From: JBEDKD01 sp041172365
Lineage (GTDB): Bacteria > Cyanobacteriota > Cyanobacteriia > Cyanobacteriales > Microcoleaceae
NCBI GenBank assembly: GCA_041172365.1
Contig: JBEDKD010000147.1
Span: forward strand, 1 to 30,196
DNA: 30,196 bases
Direction: 5' to 3'
The first letter of the stretch is position 1. Every line of letters starts with the position of its first letter. Positions 1 through 8,917 of this stretch are shown here, piece by piece. The position numbers and the translations under genes were made by a program. The notes below the pieces were generated by a model. The model ran no database searches and was not told where the DNA came from. It saw only the letters and a list, made by a program, of their open reading frames with translations.

Positions 1-206
1 GCCCCATCCCCACCCAGAAATTAATGATTCACTTAATTCAACAACCACATAGGGTTTATTTAGTAGGGAAACGGCACTGCCGTGTCCCTACTGCCGTTTC
101 CCTAACAATATTAATCGTAGAACCCGCCCCTACAAAATCTTGATTTTTCGCAATTTTTCCGAGAAGGAAACAGCCCTCCCTGGGGTTAGGGGGGGTAACA
201 AACGAT
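1..206. other. Gene-free left edge with a palindromic repeat
   Basis: No credible coding region is visible. The stretch contains one copy of the GTAGGGACACGGCA-type palindrome (see 63-104) and a G-rich run near 184-197 just beyond the 3' end of the minus-strand hydrolase gene. No clear intrinsic terminator with a T-tract was recognised. Confidence 0.6.
63..104. repeat. Palindromic GTAGGG/CCCTAC repeat, copy 1
   Basis: Positions 63-91 form an inverted repeat: an arm close to GTAGGGACACGGCA, a single C, then TGCCGTGTCCCTAC. One arm carries GTAGGGAAACGGCA, so there is one mismatch. A further half-arm (TGCCGTTTCCCTA) follows at 92-104 and restores a perfect match to the variant left arm, so two alternative hairpins are possible. 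Related copies lie at 15130-15158, 20352-20380 and in halves at 24446-24464 and 24707-24721. Confidence 0.85.
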
Positions 207-2087
207 TTATTTTTTCCTTCTCAAAAAGGGTTGACTAGGTAAAAAGCGAATTTTACTATCGCCAATCAAATCCTTAATCTTTAACGCGATCATTTCCTCC
301 GTCATATTATTATCAGGACAAATGAGAAATTTGACAATTTTAAAACTCGGTGTATTAGTCCAGAAATAAGCACCATGCGCGTCAATCATTCCCCCTAGAT
401 ACAAGGCGCCATTAATGAGATCAATCAAAACGCCTGTTAAGGGATTCAGATGCAAATTGACCCCATTTAAGCCCTTCATTTCCGAACAATCAAGATAATT
501 AAATTTTTCAAAGAGATCGTAAGCTGATGTGGGTTGAGCCGCGGCTTGAGATGCAATCATAACGCGGATCGCGGGCTGGTATTGAGTGACTCCATTAGAT
601 TGCTTAATGGGACGTAAATAGACATTTCCTAAACGTAAAGCAGACATTTCTAAACTGGGCTCCACAAACCAGTTAATCAGGGTTGATAAATAACGTAAAA
701 TCGTATCGCGATCGCTGGAAAGTAAATAAATTTTATCACAGCGTAAAATGGCAGAGCGCACATAATTATTACGCCCAGATCGCAAAAATTCTAAGGGAAT
801 ATCCGGTGCAGCTAAAATCAATTTATCCAGTTTGAGATAATCTCCAATTCCCGAATTATCACGCTTTTGACAATCATCTTTCCCAAAGCGATCCGATAAA
901 ATTCTCAGGGAATCTACAACCACTAAAGCACCCAAACTATGACCAATTAAATTGACATCTATGATGGGATGTGATAGATTGATATCAGAAAATTTAGCAT
1001 GATTGACTTTAGCATATTCTTTTTCTAACGCGACATCTAAACGCCAGAAAAACTCCGCGAGATCCGGAGCCCCATAGTGAATGGCACGATATCGATCGCG
1101 TTGATAGACAATAATGCGAAAGATATTAATAATGAGTAACCAGAGGAAGAAAACCGTTAAGAAAATCCAATGCCATTGTAAGGCAATCCCTTGGGTATTA
1201 TAAAAATTTAAACCCTGTAAAATTTGATGAAAGACAGGAACATATCCCCCCACAAATAAAAGAGGAACCAGCAGAAATTTCAGAAATAAATAAATAAAGA
1301 TACTGGCGATAAAAGCAAAGCCACCAAGCACAAAAATAAACTTTCCAAAAATTCCAAAATTATGGCGATAATCTAACCATAAACTCCGACCAATAAAGGT
1401 TTTTTCACTGGGCCAATGATAACCTAAATAAAAATGAGTACCGGGCAAATTATTGATATTATTGGGGAAATCGGTATCGGAAAAAAAATCAGCTTCCTTC
1501 ATAAAATTATGGTAGTATAACTGATCGTAAACAGAATAACCATGAGTTTTTAAAGTGAGAGTATGACATTCTTTTTCCACGATCTTTTTTGCTAATTCTT
1601 CTACATTAAAAAGAGGTCGAAAACGCTTTATTGGAGGAATATTACGATCATTATAGAGAGAAGCGGTCGCGGTGCTCGTGACAAGAAATACATTAGGATA
1701 TTGGCGATCTGCATAAACTTCAAAGTTATAATTAACGGCTTGAGAAAAATCTTCATTATACCAAGAATTGAGGGTTTTGATCACAAAAAAAATGGTTAAT
1801 TTTTTCCGTAGATTAATAGTAAATTCATCGGAGGGTAAATCGGCTAAAATCGCCTCAATAATTGCCTTTTCCGAAGTTAAAGCCCTGTAAGGAGATCCCT
1901 GTGGAAAAGAGCGTGATGAACGCCCGTAGGGTTGAGGATGAGCCAATTGTACAATACGAGCTTTCAGCCAAGCTTCGGAAAGAGGGGCACAATTGCGGAT
2001 AATTGATTCTAACCAAGATGAATCATTTTTCTGCGTTTTCTCATCCCAAGGAAAAGGTAAACTGGGATAATCACGATCAAGCACCAT
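207..2087 (-). CDS. Membrane-embedded alpha/beta-hydrolase-like protein
   Basis: A 626-residue protein, function unknown beyond the fold. Visible features are a THGYS segment near residue 181, a HWPSE segment near 224, and a nucleophile elbow GHSLG at 382-386 (Ser384) inside a hydrophobic strand VNLIGHSLGALVVV. A late HGAYFW motif near 571 could supply the catalytic His. The HGY / WPS / GHSxG / HG order resembles DUF900-like serine hydrolases. Two or three strongly hydrophobic stretches (about 250-285 and 305-326) sit between the WPS segment and the nucleophile elbow, so the catalytic domain seems to be split by a membrane hairpin. The ATG is preceded by AGAGGA on the minus strand. The gene is divergent from the TPR gene at 2184, with about 96 bp between them. 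The hydrolase call is by motif only; the substrate (lipid, ester or peptide) cannot be inferred. Confidence 0.75.
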   Translation of the reverse strand: MVLDRDYPSLPFPWDEKTQKNDSSWLESIIRNCAPLSEAWLKARIVQLAHPQPYGRSSRSFPQGSPYRALTSEKAIIEAILADLPSDEFTINLRKKLTIFFVIKTLNSWYNEDFSQAVNYNFEVYADRQYPNVFLVTSTATASLYNDRNIPPIKRFRPLFNVEELAKKIVEKECHTLTLKTHGYSVYDQLYYHNFMKEADFFSDTDFPNNINNLPGTHFYLGYHWPSEKTFIGRSLWLDYRHNFGIFGKFIFVLGGFAFIASIFIYLFLKFLLVPLLFVGGYVPVFHQILQGLNFYNTQGIALQWHWIFLTVFFLWLLIINIFRIIVYQRDRYRAIHYGAPDLAEFFWRLDVALEKEYAKVNHAKFSDINLSHPIIDVNLIGHSLGALVVVDSLRILSDRFGKDDCQKRDNSGIGDYLKLDKLILAAPDIPLEFLRSGRNNYVRSAILRCDKIYLLSSDRDTILRYLSTLINWFVEPSLEMSALRLGNVYLRPIKQSNGVTQYQPAIRVMIASQAAAQPTSAYDLFEKFNYLDCSEMKGLNGVNLHLNPLTGVLIDLINGALYLGGMIDAHGAYFWTNTPSFKIVKFLICPDNNMTEEMIALKIKDLIGDSKIRFLPSQPFLRRKK

Positions 2088-2183
2088 CTTTTTTTTTCCT
2101 CTGTCTTATGTAAAGTTTCTTTGATTATCAAGTTAACTTGAGTCAAATGTGTTACCTTAAGCAGTATAACTTGAAACAGGAGA

Positions 2184-3314
2184 ATGGGAACCGTGTATTT
2201 TCGCTCTCACTACTTGAGATATCTTAGCGCGATCGCGCTTTTTTTTCCCCTCGAACTAAGTTATGGGGGAATCTCCCATGCACAGGCACAAAATTCACCC
2301 ATAGTTGCCTCATACCAGAACACCAAAGCCATTGATAAAAAATGGGACAAGGAGAAATTAGAAAAAAAAACCATTTTTCTCACTCAAAATACCACTGAAT
2401 CATCAGAGGAAGACCTTAATAAATTACTAGAAAAAGGACAGAAAAACTATCGAGAAGGACTTTTTCAAGAAGCATTAAAAGACTATCAAACTCTTTTAGA
2501 GATTTATCAAAAAGCCTCTAATCAAAAAGAAATTGGTAAAACGCTAAATGCCATCGGGGAAGTATTGACAGACATGGGAAACCATGAGAAAGCCAAAGAG
2601 ACTTTGAATCGAGCTTTAAAGATTAATAAACTTTTAGGGGGTTTAGTAGAGGAAGGTAATACCATTAATTTAATGGGTATAATAGAACGAGTAGAGGGGC
2701 GATATTCTCAAGCAATGTCATTACATTTACAAGCCTTAGACATCGCGAAAAAAACAGGCGATCGCGCCCTTTTAGCAGAATCATTACATAATATTGCCGC
2801 GACTTACACACAACTTGGGCAATATGCTAAAGCCTTAGAATATTATCAGCAAGCGCGAAGCGTGCGAAATGAAGTGGGCGATAAACGTGACTTAGGACGG
2901 ACTCTTAATAATATGGGTGCCGTCTATTATAATATGGGTCAATACCCCAAAGCTTTAGAATTTTACAGTCAATCCTTAGCAATTCGTCGAGAAATCGGCG
3001 ATCGCGCAGGCACAGGACGTTTGCTCAATAATATTGGATTAACCTATCGCAAATTAGGTCAAGATACGGCTGCGCTTGCCTTCTTTAAAGAAGCTATAAT
3101 CATGTTAGAAGCCATCGGGGACAAAACCAGTCTCGGACGGCTTCTCAATAACATGGGTGCCATCTATGAAAGTCAAGGTCAATCTTCTAAAGCCTTAGAA
3201 TCCTATCAACGAGCTCTGCAATTAGCCAAAGAAAGTGGGGACAAAACCAGCGAACAAAAGGCCGCAGAAAGTCTGGAAAGGGTATCAAATAAACCCAGTA
3301 ACAAAAACAATTAG
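2184..3314 (+). CDS. Exported tetratricopeptide-repeat protein
   Basis: A 376-residue TPR protein. The N-terminus has a basic start and a hydrophobic core ending near SHAQA (residues about 29-34), consistent with a Sec signal peptide. From about residue 75 there are roughly seven TPR units. The last six have a 40-residue period with the consensus GRxLNNxGxxYxxxGQxxKALExYxxALxIxxxxGD, typical of the TPR arrays that precede CHAT domains in cyanobacteria, but no CHAT domain follows here. A likely job is a periplasmic protein-protein scaffold. Start choice: AGGAGA lies directly against the ATG at 2184, so the in-frame GTG at 2193, about 10 nt after the SD, is an equally good or better start. The gene precedes the CHASE2 cyclase (172 bp gap, same strand), but co-transcription is unproven. 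Confidence 0.85.
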   Translation: MGTVYFRSHYLRYLSAIALFFPLELSYGGISHAQAQNSPIVASYQNTKAIDKKWDKEKLEKKTIFLTQNTTESSEEDLNKLLEKGQKNYREGLFQEALKDYQTLLEIYQKASNQKEIGKTLNAIGEVLTDMGNHEKAKETLNRALKINKLLGGLVEEGNTINLMGIIERVEGRYSQAMSLHLQALDIAKKTGDRALLAESLHNIAATYTQLGQYAKALEYYQQARSVRNEVGDKRDLGRTLNNMGAVYYNMGQYPKALEFYSQSLAIRREIGDRAGTGRLLNNIGLTYRKLGQDTAALAFFKEAIIMLEAIGDKTSLGRLLNNMGAIYESQGQSSKALESYQRALQLAKESGDKTSEQKAAESLERVSNKPSNKNN

Positions 3315-3486
3315 CACGAACCCAGGATAGGTCTGATTTTCATCAGGATTTATATCTGTCCTTTATCCTCTCATCTCTGTGGTTAGAGGCATAATTTTTC
3401 TGTGTTTATTTCCATATTTTTCTGAAAAGCAAGATTGTCGAGTGAAAAGAAGGATAAAAGACTTATGACTCATCATCTCAAATCCT

Positions 3487-5502
3487 ATGAAATATTCCCT
3501 GAAAAATTTAACCACTAAACTTTCTCACAGTTATTCATGGTTTAGTCATCAGCAAGAATCCTTATTTTTGGCCCTACCAAAAATACAAAAGTTGTGGCAA
3601 GAAACCCTGGAAAAAACCGGAATTATTCCCGTCGCGATCGTCACGATCAGCGTAACTTCTTTTCTGATCGGATCGCGTCATTTTGCTCTTTTTCAACCCT
3701 TAGAATTAATGGCCTACGATCAGATGGTGCGATTACGACCCGATCCGGGTCCCGATCCGCGGTTGCTCATTGTCACCCTGACAGAAGAAGACATCCGAAA
3801 CCCAAAATATAATTGGCCACTTAAAGATGAAACATTAGCAAAAGTATTGGCAAAACTCTCCCAATATAAGGCTAAAGTGATCGGACTAGATATCTATCGA
3901 GATTTACGCGTAGAACCGGGTTATGAACAACTCAAAGAACAATTCGAAAATCCCAATGTTATTGTCATCAAAAATTTATTTGACACTTCGGAAGGTTCAA
4001 AAAATAAAGGTGTCAACGCGCCCGCGGGAGTACCCCTTGGTCGAATTGGGATTAACGATATTCCTGTTGACTTCGATGGCACTGTACGACGTCAGTTAAT
4101 GACTGTCAACACCCTTGAGAAGGAAACATACTATTCCTTATCAATGCAAGTCGCGATGAAATACCTAGCTTATGATGGCATCAAAGTTGATAATAGTCCT
4201 GATGATGACACGATTCTTTTCTGGGGAAAAGCTACATTTCAACCTTTACAACCTAACTCAGGAGCCTATGAAAAAGTTGATACCGGAGGTTATCAGATTC
4301 TCCTTAATTATCGTTCTGGTCAAAAAGTCGCACCAACCGTCAGTATTCAAGAATTATTAGAAGGAGATATTAACCCTAACTTAATCAAAGATAAAATTGT
4401 TTTAATTGGAGCCAATGCCGCGAGTTTGCGAGATATATTTCGGACTCCTTACCGTTCGATTCAAAATACGGAAAAAACGCCTGGGGTGTTCATTCATGCC
4501 GAGATGGTGAGTCAACTCATTGACGCGGCCTTGGGGAAACGTCCCTTATTTTCCTATTGGCCTGAATGGGTAGAAATTATCTGGATTGGTAGTTGGGTTT
4601 TAATTGGAACTGCCTTAGCTCGCTATCGACAACCTTTATTTTCTGCCCTGGCTTCTCCCATTTTATTATGTGTTTTAGGTGGATTAAGTTTCGCCCTTTT
4701 TCTTAATGCTAAATGGGTTCCCGTTGCCACTCCTGCTATTGGTTTTCTCTTCAGTAGTGCTTCTATTATCGCGTACCGTGCCCATCAATCTCAAGAAAAA
4801 GAAAAAATTGTCATGCGACTTTTAGGCCAAAATACCTCACCCGAAATTGCTAATGCTTTATGGAAAGGCCGCGATCGTCTTTTAGCCGATGGTAGATTAC
4901 CGGGGGAAAAAGTCATGGCAACGGTTATGTTTACAGATGTGAAAAATTTTAGCACCTTTTCCGAGGAAATGCCCCCAGAGCGATTAATGGAATGGTTAAA
5001 TGAATATTTGTCAGCCATGACAGAAATTATCCAAGAATATCGCGGGATTATTAATAAATTTATGGGGGATGGAATTATGGCCGCGTTTGGTGTCCCAGTC
5101 CCCCGTACAACTGAAGCAGAAATCGCGAAAGACGCGAAAGCCGCGGTGGGTTGTGCTTTAGCAATAGGCGAACGATTAAAAATATTAAATGCCGATTGGA
5201 AAGTCCGAAATTTTCCCGTAATTTCCATGCGAATTGGCATTTTTACCGGGCCACTCGTTGCCGGAAGTGTAGGAGGAAAAGAACGCTTAGAATATGGTTT
5301 ATTAGGGGATACTGTTAATACAGCTTCTCGCTTAGAAAGTTGTGAGAAAATTCGTCAACCCGGTATCTGTCGCATTTTAATTGCTTATCAAACTCTACTT
5401 TACATTGAAGATGAATTTGTCGTGGAACCTTGGGGACCTATTCCTTTAAAGGGAAAACAACAAATTGTTAATGTTTATCGTGTGGTTAGACGAAAAACAT
5501 GA
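3487..5502 (+). CDS. CHASE2-domain class III adenylate/guanylate cyclase
   Basis: A 671-residue membrane nucleotide cyclase. In order: N-terminal TM (about 46-64), extracytoplasmic CHASE2 sensor (about 70-350, including the VIGLDIYRD and KDKIVLIGANA segments), three TM helices (about 361-430), a short linker and a class III catalytic domain (about 475-671). Metal-binding Asp484 (FTDVKNF) and Asp528 (MGDGI) are present, as are Lys524 in INKFMGDG, the usual adenine-contact position, and transition-state Asn611 and Arg615 (NTASR). The second purine-specificity position, normally Thr or Asp after the Tyr in adenylate cyclases, is Gly604 (EYGLLGDTVN), so ATP specificity is likely but not certain. 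The start at 3487 is preceded by an overlapping 17-codon ORF beginning at 3465. The product probably makes cAMP in response to an unknown periplasmic signal. Confidence 0.92.
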   Translation: MKYSLKNLTTKLSHSYSWFSHQQESLFLALPKIQKLWQETLEKTGIIPVAIVTISVTSFLIGSRHFALFQPLELMAYDQMVRLRPDPGPDPRLLIVTLTEEDIRNPKYNWPLKDETLAKVLAKLSQYKAKVIGLDIYRDLRVEPGYEQLKEQFENPNVIVIKNLFDTSEGSKNKGVNAPAGVPLGRIGINDIPVDFDGTVRRQLMTVNTLEKETYYSLSMQVAMKYLAYDGIKVDNSPDDDTILFWGKATFQPLQPNSGAYEKVDTGGYQILLNYRSGQKVAPTVSIQELLEGDINPNLIKDKIVLIGANAASLRDIFRTPYRSIQNTEKTPGVFIHAEMVSQLIDAALGKRPLFSYWPEWVEIIWIGSWVLIGTALARYRQPLFSALASPILLCVLGGLSFALFLNAKWVPVATPAIGFLFSSASIIAYRAHQSQEKEKIVMRLLGQNTSPEIANALWKGRDRLLADGRLPGEKVMATVMFTDVKNFSTFSEEMPPERLMEWLNEYLSAMTEIIQEYRGIINKFMGDGIMAAFGVPVPRTTEAEIAKDAKAAVGCALAIGERLKILNADWKVRNFPVISMRIGIFTGPLVAGSVGGKERLEYGLLGDTVNTASRLESCEKIRQPGICRILIAYQTLLYIEDEFVVEPWGPIPLKGKQQIVNVYRVVRRKT

Positions 5503-5619
5503 TTTTTTCTATCATTGGTTTTGATAAACAACAAAGGCACAAAGTCCACCGAGTAAATATCAGAAAATAAAAGACAGTGAAACTCAAAATCTGCACAAAA
5601 TTGTCTAATTTTATTGGGG

Positions 5620-7722
5620 TTATTGGGAGGTAATGGGGAGCTCAATTACAAATTCTGTTCCCTCTCCTATTTGGGAGACACAACTTAAAGAACCGCGATG
5701 TCTTTCTACCACAATTTGATAACTAATGGATAAGCCTAAACCTGTCCCTTTACCGACGGGTTTTGTCGTAAAGAAGGGGTTGAAAATTTGAGAGACCACT
5801 TCTGAAGCAATTCCTGGGCCATTATCCGCGATCGCGATTAAGACTGAATTTGTATTTATTACCTCAGTCCGAATTGTAATGTTTTTTGCCGATGTATTGG
5901 CTGATAACTTATCATTTTCTAAGGCATCGATCGCGTTACTTAGAATATTCATAAAAACTTGGTTTAAGGCACCAGGATAACATTGAAGTAAGGGTAATTT
6001 TCCATAATTTTTAATCACATTGATCGCGGGATGCTCAGGTTTAGCCTTGAGACGATTTTGTAAAATCAATAAAGTGCTTTCTATGCCTTCATGGATATCG
6101 ACATTCTTCATGTCTGATTCATCCAAACGAGAGAAATTTCGTAGAGATAAGACGATTTGTCGGATGCGCTCAGTTCCCATATTCATAGAAGATAAAATTT
6201 TGGGTAAATCTTCTAGGATAAAGTCTATTTCTATCTCTTCCAATTTTTCTGCGATTTCATCCGGGGGACTGGGATAGTATTTTTGATATAATGATAGGAC
6301 ATCAAGGATATCAGTAATATATTGATTAGTGTAAGTTAAATTACCGTGAATAAAGTTAACTGGGTTATTAATTTCATGGGCAACTCCCGCGACTAATTGA
6401 CCTAAACTGGACATTTTTTCGCTTTGAATAAGTTGAGCTTGAGTTTCTTTTAATTCTAGTAATGTCTGTTGTAGTTCGGCTTCCGCTTGTTTTCTCTCAA
6501 GGATTTCTGTTTCTAAGGTTTGATTGACTTGTAAAATTTCTGCTGTCCTCGCGGCGACTTTCATTTCTAAGGAACGATATAACTCATCAAGTTGGGCTGT
6601 CATTTTATTAAAGGTATTTGCTAAAATGCCTAATTCGTTTTTGGACTTAATTTTCACTTGAGTATTGAGATGGCCCGCACTCATTTTGGCCGCAGCATCG
6701 GTAAGATTTTCTAAGGGTGAAATGATATTACGCGAGAATAAAAAACCGATCGCGGTGGCTGATATTGTGGCAATAAAGAGAGCACCTCCCATTGTGAAAA
6801 TGAGAGATTTTACAGGCGCGTAAGCTTCATCGGTGGGTAATTCGACAATAACAGCCCAATTTCCGTTGGGAATAGTCGCGATCGCGCCTAAAACTTCAAT
6901 CCCTTTCAGGCCTTGATAAACCCTAAGATTGGCTGTGTTATTAGTGGTTTTATTATCGGTCAAATTTTTAACAAAAGAAAGTTCGGAAATATCTTCCGGT
7001 TGAAAAGACGCGATCGCGCTACCTTTTTTCGCGATTAAAAAATTGCGATCATCAATCACATAAGTATAACCGGTTTGTCCCACTTCCGTTTGAGAAACCA
7101 CAAATTCCAGAAATTTGAGATTAATTTTCGCCATTAATACCCCATCAACTTGATCTTTTTCATTACGGATGGGAACCGCGAGCGTCGCGACTAATTGACG
7201 AGAAATAGGATCAATGGAAATATCACCTACATAATCTTCTTGTCTCTGAAAAGCTTTGGTAAAAAATGGGCTATTCCTCACATTACCCAATTTTATTACC
7301 TTATCATTGTAAGGTGAAACTACCGCGATCGCGTTACCTTGACGATCAATAACAGCCACCATTTCATAGGCACTATTATGCCGTGTCAAGCCTTCAATTA
7401 ACTTGTATTGTGTCGGCTGGCGCAGTTCCGTTAATCCTCGAACCCGCGCTAAATAGCCCAGTTTTCGTTGAAAATCATCAATATAAGAATTAATTTTTTC
7501 CGCGGCGAATTGCGATCGCACCTTTTGCAGTAAATTTGCCTCTTGCCACTGGGTTTGAAAACTGGAATAAATGAGAAAAGTACCCGTTATTGATAAACTG
7601 GATACGACTAATAAAGCTAACCCATAACGTAATTGATTAGCAATAGAAAAAATTTTATTCCATTGCCGTTTTGGAGCCAAAGGTTGATTTTGGCTTTCCT
7701 TTTCCCCTATTTGACTGATCAT
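5620..7722 (-). CDS. Cache-HAMP sensor histidine kinase
   Basis: A 700-residue membrane sensor kinase. TM1 is about 33-53, a double-Cache-like extracytoplasmic domain about 60-300, TM2 about 306-330, HAMP about 331-385 (SPLENLTDAAAKMSAG), and a coiled coil about 386-435. The HisKA-like H-box has phospho-acceptor His449 (AGVAHEINNPVNFI). The catalytic ATPase domain has an N-box (NQVFMNILSNAIDAL, 587-601), G1 DNGPGI (633-638) and G2 GKGTGLGLS (658-666). All catalytic elements look intact. There is no receiver domain and no response regulator gene in the window, so the partner lies elsewhere. It is the last gene of a same-strand run after four BMP lipoprotein genes (141 bp gap), which suggests it may sense the same ligand or the loaded binding proteins. 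Its ATG overlaps a 3-codon ORF (ATG at 7730, ending in ATGA), a small coupling-like arrangement. Confidence 0.93.
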   Translation of the reverse strand: MISQIGEKESQNQPLAPKRQWNKIFSIANQLRYGLALLVVSSLSITGTFLIYSSFQTQWQEANLLQKVRSQFAAEKINSYIDDFQRKLGYLARVRGLTELRQPTQYKLIEGLTRHNSAYEMVAVIDRQGNAIAVVSPYNDKVIKLGNVRNSPFFTKAFQRQEDYVGDISIDPISRQLVATLAVPIRNEKDQVDGVLMAKINLKFLEFVVSQTEVGQTGYTYVIDDRNFLIAKKGSAIASFQPEDISELSFVKNLTDNKTTNNTANLRVYQGLKGIEVLGAIATIPNGNWAVIVELPTDEAYAPVKSLIFTMGGALFIATISATAIGFLFSRNIISPLENLTDAAAKMSAGHLNTQVKIKSKNELGILANTFNKMTAQLDELYRSLEMKVAARTAEILQVNQTLETEILERKQAEAELQQTLLELKETQAQLIQSEKMSSLGQLVAGVAHEINNPVNFIHGNLTYTNQYITDILDVLSLYQKYYPSPPDEIAEKLEEIEIDFILEDLPKILSSMNMGTERIRQIVLSLRNFSRLDESDMKNVDIHEGIESTLLILQNRLKAKPEHPAINVIKNYGKLPLLQCYPGALNQVFMNILSNAIDALENDKLSANTSAKNITIRTEVINTNSVLIAIADNGPGIASEVVSQIFNPFFTTKPVGKGTGLGLSISYQIVVERHRGSLSCVSQIGEGTEFVIELPITSQ

Positions 7723-7863
7723 TGAGACATCCCCTACGCGTTACGCTCTATTTTATAGCAGAAGGAAGAAAGAAGAAGGAAGATGCAATAAAATCAAGGG
7801 TTTGAGCAATTAAGAACATCAATACCTGCCCTTGGTAGCACTATACTCTCTAATTTTTTCAAA
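7723..7863. other. Spacer between BMP gene 4 and the histidine kinase
   Basis: A 141-bp same-strand gap. It contains a purine-rich degenerate GAAGGAAGAA tract at about 7762-7784, related to the long tract at 30021-30122. No clear terminator or promoter was identified, so read-through from the BMP cluster into the kinase remains possible. Confidence 0.4.
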
Positions 7864-8898
7864 TCAAGAGAGGATATTCAAACGCCCCAGTTTAATATCT
7901 TCTATGATATCGCGTAATTTTGTCTCCTGCTCTTTGGTCAAATTCCCATGAGATGGACTCATTTCGATCGCGCCCTCTTTCAGCCCAAACTGATAAAGTT
8001 TACCCTCCCATTGTCCCTTCATCGCGAATGTCACCGCCTGTAAATAAATCTCGCCAAATTTGGTAATCATATTGGTAAGAACTACTTTCGGGGCTAACTC
8101 GTATTGATCCCGATGACTACCAATGACTTTAACACCTACCTGATCCGCGAGGGAAATAATCGCGGGTTCAATTCCCCCTGCATTTAAGATTAAAATATCT
8201 GCCCCGGACGAGATCGCGCTTTCTGCTAACTCTTTGGCTTTTTTTTCATCAGCAAAATTACCTACCCAAGTCTTAGAAAGAGTAATAGAAGGATTAATAC
8301 TTTTCGCACCTTTTTCAAAAAATTTCGCGATTTCCTGAGATTGCTGATGGGGTTGCCCCCCAATAAACGCGATTTTATTTTTCTTAGTTGCTAAAGCCCC
8401 CGCGACTCCTACTAAATATCCGGCTTCTGAAGAGCGATAAGTCACACCCGCGACATTATTCTGATTGCCTTGATAAGCAGTAATAACAGCAAATTTAGTC
8501 CGGGGAAATTCTTTCGCGACAGTCTCGATGGACTCGACAAACATCCTACCATGACCAATAATTAAGTCATTCCCTTCCTGGGCAAATTCGCGTAAAATTT
8601 TCTCAAACCGAGAATTAGGCTGAGGAGAGGGAATATCAACATTATCTTGATAAGAAATTTGTACCCCTAATTGCCTTTCTATGGCCATTAATCCCTGATA
8701 GGATGCCATACTCCAAGCATCGGTTTGAGAATTGCGCGGAATCAACGCGGCTACTTTAAAATCAATTTTTTTCTGTTCGGAAAAGCTTTTATTTTGGGTA
8801 CTGCTAGTCTGGCTCGGTGAATTATGACAGGAGACAATCAGGAAAATGGTTAAACAAAACAATACTATTTTCCTGATTGATTTGATATTTAATAACAT
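7864..8898 (-). CDS. BMP/PnrA-family substrate-binding lipoprotein (fourth in cluster)
   Basis: A 344-residue basic membrane protein (BMP, Med/PnrA-like) family periplasmic binding lipoprotein. The N-terminal hydrophobic segment ends in the lipobox IVSC, with Cys at about residue 24. Family landmarks in the mature protein are FKVAALIPR, TDAWSMASYQGL (equivalent to the usual D-S-F-N ligand loop), DLIIGHGRMF, EFPRTKFAV, SSEAGYLVG and IAFIGGQ. The C-terminal part has the GQWEGKLYQFGLKEGAIEMSP block shared by all four paralogues. Family members usually bind nucleosides or purines for ABC uptake or receptor signalling; the ligand here is unknown. It is 19 bp downstream of the next paralogue and 141 bp upstream of the Cache kinase gene. 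It differs from its neighbours in having RMF where two others have GQF. Confidence 0.9.
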   Translation of the reverse strand: MLLNIKSIRKIVLFCLTIFLIVSCHNSPSQTSSTQNKSFSEQKKIDFKVAALIPRNSQTDAWSMASYQGLMAIERQLGVQISYQDNVDIPSPQPNSRFEKILREFAQEGNDLIIGHGRMFVESIETVAKEFPRTKFAVITAYQGNQNNVAGVTYRSSEAGYLVGVAGALATKKNKIAFIGGQPHQQSQEIAKFFEKGAKSINPSITLSKTWVGNFADEKKAKELAESAISSGADILILNAGGIEPAIISLADQVGVKVIGSHRDQYELAPKVVLTNMITKFGEIYLQAVTFAMKGQWEGKLYQFGLKEGAIEMSPSHGNLTKEQETKLRDIIEDIKLGRLNILS

Positions 8899-8917
8899 GA
8901 AAATTATGCCTCTATTA

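Noticed and set aside
3465..3518. 17-codon ORF overlapping the start of the cyclase gene
   Set aside because: It could be a leader for translational coupling, but it is too short and has no recognisable feature; mentioned only within the cyclase entry.
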